Assembly: GCA_029060585.1 (NCBI GenBank)
Contig: JAIDTS010000127.1
Location: 1 to 5,080, forward strand
Source: Muribaculaceae bacterium
GTDB lineage: Bacteria > Bacteroidota > Bacteroidia > Bacteroidales > Muribaculaceae
Length of the DNA: 5,080 nt
Reading direction: 5' to 3'
The notes below the pieces were generated by a model, which was not told where the DNA came from, searched no databases, and worked only from the letters and a program-made list of their open reading frames with translations. Positions 1-5,080 of the stretch are shown piece after piece (position 1 is the first letter of the stretch; the number at the start of each line of letters is the position of its first letter). The position numbers were made by a program, and so were the translations under genes.

Positions 1-428
1 TCCTTGAAAATAGGCACATGATACTCCTTTATACGCTTCGATATGGAATGCTTCCGCAGTATCCCGTTGAGCACCCTGTTGGTACAGAAGAGCTTAAGAT
101 GGCGATGGTTGCGCAGAAGGGCATAGACATATTTGACATGGTCGGAATGGTCGTGGGTTAGCAACACTCCCTTTACGTGCTTCATGGAGACGCCATTGGC
201 CTCGAGGCCTCTTTCCAGTTCCTCCGCACGTATGCCGACATCGACTATCAATCCCCCTTCCGCCGAACCTACATAACAGCTGTTGCCGCTCGATCCGCTT
301 CCGAAAGAACAGAAGAAGAGCGGCCTCGGCACTCCCCCAGGGCGCGAGGGCATAATGTCACCGTCATTGGGATTACCCCACTCCTCAAACGGGAGCTCAG
401 GATGGTCGAAAAATATCTTCTTACTCAT
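1..428 (-). CDS. MBL-fold metallo-hydrolase, YycJ/WalJ-like (3' end outside window)
   Basis: This is the first 142 residues of a metallo-beta-lactamase-fold protein; the rest lies beyond the left edge. Seen directly: the segment SFGSGSSGNS (residues 41-50), typical of the start of the fold in YycJ/WalJ-type proteins, then IVDVG (61-65), then THDHSDH (91-97), which contains the HxHxDH metal-binding motif with H92, H94, D96 and H97. The missing C-terminal part should hold the remaining metal ligands. Family members are cytosolic, and an exonuclease or DNA-repair role has been proposed for some; the substrate here cannot be told from sequence. The chosen start ATG overlaps the stop of the upstream methyltransferase gene as ATGA, which supports it and implies translational coupling. 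It gives about 35 residues before the first beta strand, longer than the shortest relatives as I recall them; Met26 is a less likely alternative start. No walR/walK two-component genes are visible nearby. Confidence is high for the fold and moderate for the subfamily. Confidence 0.88.
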   Translation of the reverse strand, partial: MSKKIFFDHPELPFEEWGNPNDGDIMPSRPGGVPRPLFFCSFGSGSSGNSCYVGSAEGGLIVDVGIRAEELERGLEANGVSMKHVKGVLLTHDHSDHVKYVYALLRNHRHLKLFCTNRVLNGILRKHSISKRIKEYHVPIFK

Positions 429-1177
429 TTCTTCTCATATCTGCGGCGATCGCCTCCCTTCGCCCCGGCATAGAGGAGAAAAATGGCCGGACGCTTATCA
501 TAATCATATTTTCTTTTCTTCCACTCGGCAGCCCTTAGAGTGACCACCTCCTCCTTTTCGGAATCGGTTATATCGCAGGCCACGCAGACCATGGTGGAGG
601 GAGCGAGGGATTCCGCCAAAAGAGCCACCATACGGTTGTTGCGGTAAGGTGTCTCTATGAAGATCTGCGTCATCTGACGCGAGGACGATTCGGATTCCAG
701 CCTCTTCAATGCCTTTCTCCTCTCGGCTCCGTCGATGGGCAGATAACCCTGGAAGGAAAAACCCTGACCGTTGAACCCCGAGGCCATAAGCGACATGAGG
801 ATGGAACTGGGTCCTACAAGCGGCACAACCTTCAGGCCTTCTCTCTGAGCGATTTCAACTGGATGACTTCCAGGATCGGCCACAGCCGGACATCCAGCCT
901 CGCTCATCACCCCTACAGGCTCTCCGCTACGGAGCGGATCAAGCATGGCCGACACCTCCTCCGGACCGGTATGGCGGTCAAGGACGCTGAACGTGCAGTC
1001 GGCTATCGGAAACGCCGGATCCACATGGCGGAGATAACGCCGCGCGGTACGGACATTCTCCACTATGAAATGGCGCAACTGACCTAAGATTTCCAAATTT
1101 CCCGCCGGAATCACGTCTGAGACGGGGGCTCCGCTGATAGGAACTGGCACAAGATAGAGGGCCGATTGAATTTTCAT
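425..1177 (-). CDS. SAM-dependent methyltransferase, RsmI-like tetrapyrrole-methylase family
   Basis: This 250-residue cytosolic enzyme belongs to the tetrapyrrole methylase superfamily and resembles RsmI, which 2'-O-methylates C1402 of 16S rRNA. Seen directly: an N-terminal strand ALYLVPVPI (6-14); FIVENVRTARRYL (37-49), matching the RsmI AEDTR region; SEAGCPAVADPGSHPV (91-106 region), matching the SDAGTP...DPG cofactor loop; VVPLVGPSSI (117-126); GFSFQGYLP (139-147); and IETPYRNNRM (174-183), where classical RsmI carries an ESPHR-type motif. The protein is shorter than E. coli RsmI (about 286 residues) and ends in a basic tail, GGDRRRYEKK. Bacteroidetes often carry such a short RsmI-like protein annotated only as SAM-dependent methyltransferase, so the target may differ from C1402 and I withhold the symbol. 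It is the first gene of a leftward operon with the MBL-fold gene. It is transcribed divergently from the rsmF-like gene across a 48-base gap. A Bacteroidetes -7 box lies just upstream of the start. Confidence 0.88.
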   Translation of the reverse strand: MKIQSALYLVPVPISGAPVSDVIPAGNLEILGQLRHFIVENVRTARRYLRHVDPAFPIADCTFSVLDRHTGPEEVSAMLDPLRSGEPVGVMSEAGCPAVADPGSHPVEIAQREGLKVVPLVGPSSILMSLMASGFNGQGFSFQGYLPIDGAERRKALKRLESESSSRQMTQIFIETPYRNNRMVALLAESLAPSTMVCVACDITDSEKEEVVTLRAAEWKKRKYDYDKRPAIFLLYAGAKGGDRRRYEKK

Positions 1178-1181
1178 GCTA

Positions 1182-1189
1182 CAAAATTA
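1182..1189 (-). promoter_or_regulatory. Bacteroidetes -7 promoter box for the methyltransferase-MBL operon
   Basis: Read on the minus strand, this is TAATTTTG, a perfect match to the Bacteroidetes sigma-ABfr -7 consensus TAnnTTTG. Only four bases separate it from the ATG at 1177, so the transcript would be leaderless or nearly so. No TTTG-type -33 element is visible at the expected distance of about 19-21 bases. The assignment rests on one motif plus its position in an intergenic gap, so transcription from it is inferred. Confidence 0.55.
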
Positions 1190-1210
1190 ACAAAATTCCC
1201 CGTTTTTTGC

Positions 1211-1218
1211 TAATTTTG
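1211..1218 (+). promoter_or_regulatory. Bacteroidetes -7 promoter box for the rsmF-lolD operon
   Basis: TAATTTTG on the plus strand perfectly matches TAnnTTTG. Seven bases separate it from the ATG at 1226, which again predicts a very short or absent 5' leader; no Shine-Dalgarno sequence fits in that space. No clear -33 TTTG is found at the usual spacing. A T-run at 1203-1208 lies directly upstream. The box is the exact reverse complement of the one at 1182-1189, centred on base 1200. Confidence 0.6.
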
Positions 1219-1225
1219 CGGTGAA

Positions 1226-2647
1226 ATGATTGAAGATAAATTTTTACCCGACGGTTTTAAGGCTCTTATCAGCTCCGAAATAGGGGAAAGCCGGGCCGAG
1301 AATCTGCTTTCGGCGCTATGCGGAGAGCCGGAGACATCCGTACGCCTGAACATACGCAAACGTCCGGCCGAACCGCTCTATCCCGATATGACTTCTGTAG
1401 CCTGGTGCAGATCCGGCAGCTACCTGCCAGAGCGACCCTCGTTCACTCTGAATCCGCTGCTCCATGCCGGAGCATTCTATGTCCAAGACGCCTCTTCAAT
1501 GGTCTATGAGACCATTGTGGAGAAAATAAGGGATTGGAGAAGGGAGAGCGGAGAGCGGAATGATGACAGAATGTTGGTCTGCGACCTATGCGCAGCCCCG
1601 GGAGGAAAGACCACCGCTATCCTGAACGCCCTACCGGACGGCAGCGTGATGCTGGCCAATGAGTTCACGTCTTCCCGCGCAGGAATCCTCAAGGAGAATC
1701 TCCGGAAATATGGATATCCCGACCTTATTGTTACTAATACAGACACTGCCCGGCTTTCCGTGCTTAAGAGGAAGTTTGATCTCGTGGCTGTAGACGCGCC
1801 ATGCTCCGGAGAAGGTATGATGCGCAAGGAAGAGGCCGCCCGCCTGCAATGGAGCGAGGGGCTGATACGCCAGTGCGCCTCCCTGCAGCGCGAGATTCTC
1901 GCCAACGCCGTGGAGATGCTGGCTCCGGGAGGGTTTCTGATTTACTCCACCTGCACTTTCAACACTACGGAGGACGAAGACAACGCTGCCTGGATAGCTT
2001 CTGAATTCGGACTGCAACCCGTAGACACGGGGCTTGCCGGTAAAGACGGCATCCAAAGCGAGATAACGGGGGATATACCATGCCTACGCTTCATGCCCGG
2101 CTTCACACGAGGAGAAGGGCTGTTCGTGGCGGTGTTCTATAAAAGCGATGACGGACAAGACAACAGACGGCAGACCGGAAAGAAAAAGAGAACCGTTAAA
2201 AACACCAAAGACAAGAGTGACGCCCGGATTATCGCCACGGCAAGGACCTGGATAGAGGGGGACTTCGACATCATCAACTACGATGGACGACTGCTCGCAC
2301 TAAGCCCTGCTACGGCTGAGCTTCTCGACTCGCTTCCCAAAGGAATCAGAATCATTTCCGCAGGAGTGGAGATCGGGGAGATCAAGGGAAAAGACCTGAT
2401 ACCTTCCCACGCGCTCGCGATGTCGACGGCCATGAAGAATCCCTTTCCCGAACTGGAGCTTTCACAAGAGGATGCGCTACGATATCTCGCCAAGGAAGGC
2501 ATTACGCTTCAAGCCGATATGCCGAGAGGATATGTCACGGTTACTTACCAAGGATTTCCGCTTGGCTTCCTCAAAAACCTCGGAAATCGCTCCAACAACC
2601 TCTATCCATCCGAATACCGCATCAAGAGATTAAAAACTAAAGATTAA
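1226..2647 (+). CDS. rsmF: 16S rRNA (cytosine-C5)-methyltransferase, RsmF/YebU type
   Basis: This 473-residue cytosolic NOL1/NOP2/Sun-family enzyme likely makes m5C in 16S rRNA using S-adenosylmethionine; in E. coli the RsmF target is C1407. Seen directly: an N-terminal region with the RLN motif (40-42) and FYVQDASSM (84-92); the SAM-binding loop CAAPGGKT (122-129); motif IV DAPCSGEG (190-197), whose C193 releases the product; and motif VI STCT (241-244), whose C243 should be the attacking nucleophile. A lysine-rich linker at about 306-332 leads to a C-terminal PUA-like RNA-binding domain ending with PLGFLKNLGNRSNNLYPSEY (445-464). Length agrees with RsmF (479 in E. coli) rather than RsmB, and the C-terminal domain is of the RsmF kind. 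The start follows a promoter box closely and no in-frame upstream ATG competes within the gap. The last residues, LKTKD, are encoded inside a heptamer repeat. lolD follows after 27 bases, so the two are probably cotranscribed. The exact target base is inferred from the family. Confidence 0.92.
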   Translation: MIEDKFLPDGFKALISSEIGESRAENLLSALCGEPETSVRLNIRKRPAEPLYPDMTSVAWCRSGSYLPERPSFTLNPLLHAGAFYVQDASSMVYETIVEKIRDWRRESGERNDDRMLVCDLCAAPGGKTTAILNALPDGSVMLANEFTSSRAGILKENLRKYGYPDLIVTNTDTARLSVLKRKFDLVAVDAPCSGEGMMRKEEAARLQWSEGLIRQCASLQREILANAVEMLAPGGFLIYSTCTFNTTEDEDNAAWIASEFGLQPVDTGLAGKDGIQSEITGDIPCLRFMPGFTRGEGLFVAVFYKSDDGQDNRRQTGKKKRTVKNTKDKSDARIIATARTWIEGDFDIINYDGRLLALSPATAELLDSLPKGIRIISAGVEIGEIKGKDLIPSHALAMSTAMKNPFPELELSQEDALRYLAKEGITLQADMPRGYVTVTYQGFPLGFLKNLGNRSNNLYPSEYRIKRLKTKD

Positions 2648-2670
2648 AGACTTAAGACTAAAGACTGAAA
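2629..2670 (+). repeat. Degenerate 7-bp tandem repeat, consensus ACTAAAG, about six copies
   Basis: Six consecutive 7-base units can be read: ATTAAAA, ACTAAAG, ATTAAAG, ACTTAAG, ACTAAAG and ACTGAAA, followed by G. Each differs from ACTAAAG by at most two bases. The array encodes the last residues and the stop codon of the rsmF-like gene (TAA at 2645-2647) and continues to within four bases of the lolD ATG at 2675. Because the period of seven is not a multiple of three and most units contain TAA (plus strand) or TAG/TAA (minus strand), an ideal array closes every reading frame within about 21 bases. The final GAAAG sits only three bases before the lolD start, too close for a standard Shine-Dalgarno site; the A-rich sequence may instead help initiation, as is usual in Bacteroidetes. 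Confidence 0.75.
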
Positions 2671-2674
2671 GAAT

Positions 2675-3469
2675 ATGCTTGAAATAAAGAACATATACAA
2701 GTCTTTCGGCAATCTTCAGGTGCTGAAGGATATATCCATCTCAATAGGGAAAGGGGAGATAGCCGCTATAGTAGGTCCTTCCGGAGCTGGGAAGACAACC
2801 CTGCTGCAGATAGCTGGAACCCTCGAAAAGCCGGACAGCGGCAGCGTCCGCTTCAACGGAACCGAGCTCATAGGCATGAAAGACAAGAAGCTCTCGGCAT
2901 TCCGCAACAGCAACATGGGATTCGTATTCCAGTTCCATCAGCTTCTGCCTGAATTCACCGCGCAGGAAAACGTAGCACTTCCGGCCCTTATCGCCGGATC
3001 ATCGAAGAAAAAGGCAATGGAGAAGGCGGCTGATCTGCTGACCCAACTTGGCCTGGCAGAACGCATGCACCATAAACCGGCGGCGATGAGCGGCGGCGAA
3101 CGCCAGCGCACAGCCATAGCACGCGCCCTCATCAATGATCCTGAGATAATATTCGCCGATGAGCCCACGGGCAGCCTTGACTCCACCAACCGTCAGGAGA
3201 TACAGGATATCTTCGTTGATCTCCGCGACAGGCTCGGCCAGACAGTAGTGATGGTGACCCATGATGCTTCCCTCGCCGCTATAGCCGACCGGGTGATAGA
3301 AATGGCCGACGGCAAGGTATTGCCTCCGGCCATAGAAGTCGAGTTCGATACTGTGGATGTAGATGAAGACGAATCATTCCCTGTAATAGACGCGCTTGAC
3401 GCGGGGGGAGACGGAGGTCAGGATTTCGTAGGGGATGGTGTCGAGGAGATCAGAGAGGCGGTCAACTGA
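2675..3469 (+). CDS. lolD: LolD-type ABC transporter ATP-binding protein with an acidic C-terminal extension
   Basis: This 264-residue cytosolic ATPase belongs to the LolD/MacB group. LolD powers release of lipoproteins from the inner membrane by a LolC/E-type permease. Seen directly: Walker A GPSGAGKT (34-41); the Q-loop in [12 protein letters not shown] (Q86); the ABC signature MSGGERQR (138-145); Walker B IIFADEP with E163; the D-loop SLD (167-169); and the H-loop H196 in VMVTHD. All catalytic residues are intact. The core ends near MADGKVL (residue 216), where relatives usually stop at about 215-230. The remaining 48 residues contain 16 Asp/Glu and a single Arg. Their last 31 codons lie antisense to the end of the alr domain, so the tail looks like a readthrough into the neighbouring gene rather than a family domain. 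No permease gene lies beside it in this window, and permease genes unlinked to lolD are common in Bacteroidetes. It is probably cotranscribed with rsmF. Another LolD-like export role, of the FtsE or MacB kind, cannot be excluded. Confidence 0.88.
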   Translation: MLEIKNIYKSFGNLQVLKDISISIGKGEIAAIVGPSGAGKTTLLQIAGTLEKPDSGSVRFNGTELIGMKDKKLSAFRNSNMGFVFQFHQLLPEFTAQENVALPALIAGSSKKKAMEKAADLLTQLGLAERMHHKPAAMSGGERQRTAIARALINDPEIIFADEPTGSLDSTNRQEIQDIFVDLRDRLGQTVVMVTHDASLAAIADRVIEMADGKVLPPAIEVEFDTVDVDEDESFPVIDALDAGGDGGQDFVGDGVEEIREAVN

Positions 3470-5080
3470 AGCCGAGGGACCGAATATCTCCACTGCGTCT
3501 CCCTCACGGCATTCGATGTCTGTGACATCTATCATGCAGGCGTCCATGCATATATTGCCAATAGTGGGCGCGTCCTTGCCGTTGACCTTTACAGTTATGT
3601 TGCCGCGTCCGAAATGGCGGTTCATGCCGTCGGCGTAGCCGATGGGGATAGTGGCGATGCGCGAGTCGCGTTCCAGTATGGAGCGGCGAGCATATCCGAT
3701 GCTCTCCCCTCTCTTCCAGTCGCGAATCGCGATGATGACCGTGCGAAGGGTGCTCACTACCGACAGCGGCTGCTCCACCTCCGGAGGAAGCGTATTGACG
3801 CCGTAAAGACCTATACCAAGCCTGGCCATATCATAATGATACTCAGGGAATCTAAGTATTCCTGCTGAATTCAGCACATGACGCAGGAAAGGACGCTTCG
3901 ACTGCGACAGCATATATTCAGTGTAGCGATCAAACCGCTGCAGCTGGAGCAATGTGTAGTCGTCCATATCGAGGCAGTCGGCCGTAGCCAGATGGCTGAA
4001 GGCCGATGCAATTCGCACGGCATCGGTGGAATCAAGCAACCGCATCACTTCCGGAAGTTCCTCCTCCACAAAGCCCATGCGGTGCATTCCCGTATCGAGC
4101 TTTATGTGGACCGGGTAATCCTTCATCCCATATTTCTCAGCCTCCTTGACTACGTCGAGAAGCATGGGCATGGAATAGACTTCCGGCTCGAGGCGGTTGG
4201 CAAACATCTGGCGGTAGTTGACTACCTTCGGGTTCATTACCATGACCGGCATCGTAATGCCCCTACGACGAAGGTCGATTCCCTCATCGAGCACCGCCAC
4301 AGCAAGATAGGCGGCTCCGCAGTCCTGAAGCGTCCGGGCTATCTCATAGCTTCCCGCGCCATAGCCTGAGGCCTTAACCATAGCAACAAGACCTGTACCT
4401 GCGGGAAGTTTCGAGCGGAAATAATTATAGTTTCTAACCACTGCGTCAAGGTTGACCTCAAGCACAGTCTCGTGAGTACGGGCCTCGAGCAACTGGGCTA
4501 TACGTCCGAATCCAAACTCTGGCGCGCCTTTCAGCAGAATGGTCTCGCCGCAGAAGTCAGAAGTGCTAAGTTTGGAAAGGAACTCATCCGTAGACTCAAA
4601 GAAATCGGATTCCTCCACAACCTTCCGGAGAATACCGGCACCCTTCTTCATTCCGGGTCCTATCCCTATAAGACGCTTGACTCCCGACACACGCAGCATG
4701 TGCGCCATAGCCTCTATCGCGCCATCGGAGGAGCCGGCCTCATGAGTGAGATCGCTGACGATTAGGGTTTCCTTGCTTCCCGGCGCAAGCCGACGCTTCA
4801 TAAAGTCGAGGGCCGGAGCAAGCGACGACTGGTCGGAGGTATACGAGTCATGGATGACGAGGCAGTCGTTGACTCCTTCGCTGACATTGAGGCGGGTTCC
4901 AATCCTGTGAAGGCCCTTAAGAGCCTCCCGGATGCTCGCATCCGGAAGCCCGAGACTCCGCGCTACGGCTATCGCATGCCCTGCGTTCTCCATCTCCCAG
5001 GCTCTGATCTCAGGAGCATTGAACCCGTCGCCGAAAATATCCGACGGCAGATCCGAACAGTGCCAGCCTACGAGCTGCTT
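3374..5080 (-). CDS. Bifunctional MurF ligase / alanine racemase (MurF-Alr fusion), 5' end outside window
   Basis: The window shows the last 568 residues and the stop; the frame runs open through the right edge. Residues below are counted from base 5080. Residues 1 to about 200 are the C-terminal half of MurF, the cytosolic ligase adding D-Ala-D-Ala to UDP-MurNAc-tripeptide, with NAPEIRAWEMENAGHAIAV near the start, IHDSYTSD (76-83) and LLKGAPEFGFGRI (182-194). The ATP-binding P-loop part is off-window. From about HETVLEVNLDAV (203) an alanine racemase domain (EC 5.1.1.1) follows: the PLP lysine K236 in MVKASGYGAGS, R334 in KLDTGMHRMGF, R420 in ARLGIGLYG, the catalytic Tyr Y463 in GYARRS, and Y551 in TIPYEIL for the PLP phosphate. 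All appear intact. Fusion of MurF to Alr is typical of Bacteroidetes and places D-Ala supply and use in one chain; Ddl must still join two D-Ala. The Met codon at 4993 lies inside conserved MurF sequence and is not the start. The gene converges on lolD and overlaps it by 96 bases. Confidence 0.94.
   Translation of the reverse strand, partial: KQLVGWHCSDLPSDIFGDGFNAPEIRAWEMENAGHAIAVARSLGLPDASIREALKGLHRIGTRLNVSEGVNDCLVIHDSYTSDQSSLAPALDFMKRRLAPGSKETLIVSDLTHEAGSSDGAIEAMAHMLRVSGVKRLIGIGPGMKKGAGILRKVVEESDFFESTDEFLSKLSTSDFCGETILLKGAPEFGFGRIAQLLEARTHETVLEVNLDAVVRNYNYFRSKLPAGTGLVAMVKASGYGAGSYEIARTLQDCGAAYLAVAVLDEGIDLRRRGITMPVMVMNPKVVNYRQMFANRLEPEVYSMPMLLDVVKEAEKYGMKDYPVHIKLDTGMHRMGFVEEELPEVMRLLDSTDAVRIASAFSHLATADCLDMDDYTLLQLQRFDRYTEYMLSQSKRPFLRHVLNSAGILRFPEYHYDMARLGIGLYGVNTLPPEVEQPLSVVSTLRTVIIAIRDWKRGESIGYARRSILERDSRIATIPIGYADGMNRHFGRGNITVKVNGKDAPTIGNICMDACMIDVTDIECREGDAVEIFGPSASVDRLSDLLDTIPYEILTSVSPRVKRVYYRE

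Noticed and set aside
177..543. Two short plus-strand frames over the start of the MBL-fold gene
   Set aside because: The minus strand here encodes the clear SFGSGSSGNS segment and the ATGA junction, so the plus-strand frames are shadows.
863..1087. Short plus-strand frame inside the RsmI-like gene
   Set aside because: It is antisense to conserved methylase sequence and has no recognisable family; the Arg/His-rich product is a shadow.
1202..1209. T-run GTTTTTTG as a transcription terminator
   Set aside because: No GC-rich hairpin precedes it and it lies between divergent promoters, where no transcript from either side should end.
1182..1218. Inverted repeat as an RNA hairpin or a riboswitch
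   Set aside because: The 8-base arms are AT-rich with a 21-base loop and are better explained as one promoter box per strand; the expected transcripts start downstream of them.
1631..2056. Open frame of 141 codons on the minus strand inside the rsmF gene
   Set aside because: It is antisense to the catalytic motifs of the methyltransferase and shows no domain or promoter of its own; the same applies to the 133-codon frame at 1504-1905.
3878..4369. Open frame of 163 codons on the plus strand inside the murF-alr gene
   Set aside because: It lies wholly antisense to the conserved racemase domain, including the PLP-lysine region at its end, has a His-rich composition typical of antisense shadows, and shows no recognisable motif.
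4991..4993. ATG as a possible start of a free-standing alanine racemase gene
   Set aside because: The frame stays open for 29 more codons to the window edge, and those codons continue a MurF-like sequence (NAPEIRAWE directly before this Met), so this Met is internal to a longer fusion.

Overview
The window looks like ordinary chromosomal DNA from a member of the Bacteroidota, most likely order Bacteroidales. Four things point there: a MurF-alanine racemase fusion, which is characteristic of this phylum; two perfect matches to the Bacteroidetes -7 promoter box TAnnTTTG in the one real intergenic gap; no strong Shine-Dalgarno sequences; and an orphan LolD-type ATPase of the Bacteroidetes kind. 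I cannot name the genus. No tRNA, rRNA, CRISPR array, insertion sequence, integrase or phage gene was recognised. The coding density is very high.

Layout: (1) 1-428, minus strand, is the 5' part of a metallo-beta-lactamase-fold hydrolase gene of the YycJ/WalJ type; its 3' end lies off the left edge. (2) 425-1177, minus strand, is a tetrapyrrole-methylase-fold SAM methyltransferase of the RsmI family. It overlaps gene 1 by four bases (ATGA), so the two form an operon. (3) 1178-1225 is a 48-base AT-rich divergent promoter region with mirror-image TAATTTTG boxes, one per strand, each only a few bases from a start codon. (4) 1226-2647, plus strand, is an RsmF/YebU-type 16S rRNA m5C methyltransferase. 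(5) 2629-2670 is a degenerate 7-base tandem repeat that spans the rsmF stop codon and fills most of the gap to the next gene. (6) 2675-3469, plus strand, is a LolD-type ABC ATPase with an unusual acidic C-terminal tail. (7) 3374-5080, minus strand, is the 3' part of a bifunctional murF-alr gene; its 5' end lies off the right edge. It converges on lolD and overlaps it by 96 bases.

The genes serve core housekeeping: two likely rRNA methyltransferases read from one divergent promoter region, one lipoprotein-export ATPase, and a fused cell-wall enzyme that makes D-alanine and attaches D-Ala-D-Ala to the peptidoglycan precursor. I did not find a convincing new biological system. The points worth a second look are small-scale: the mirror promoters between two potential decoding-site rRNA modifiers, the heptamer array that closes all six reading frames, and the LolD tail that is encoded codon-for-codon antisense to the conserved end of alanine racemase.
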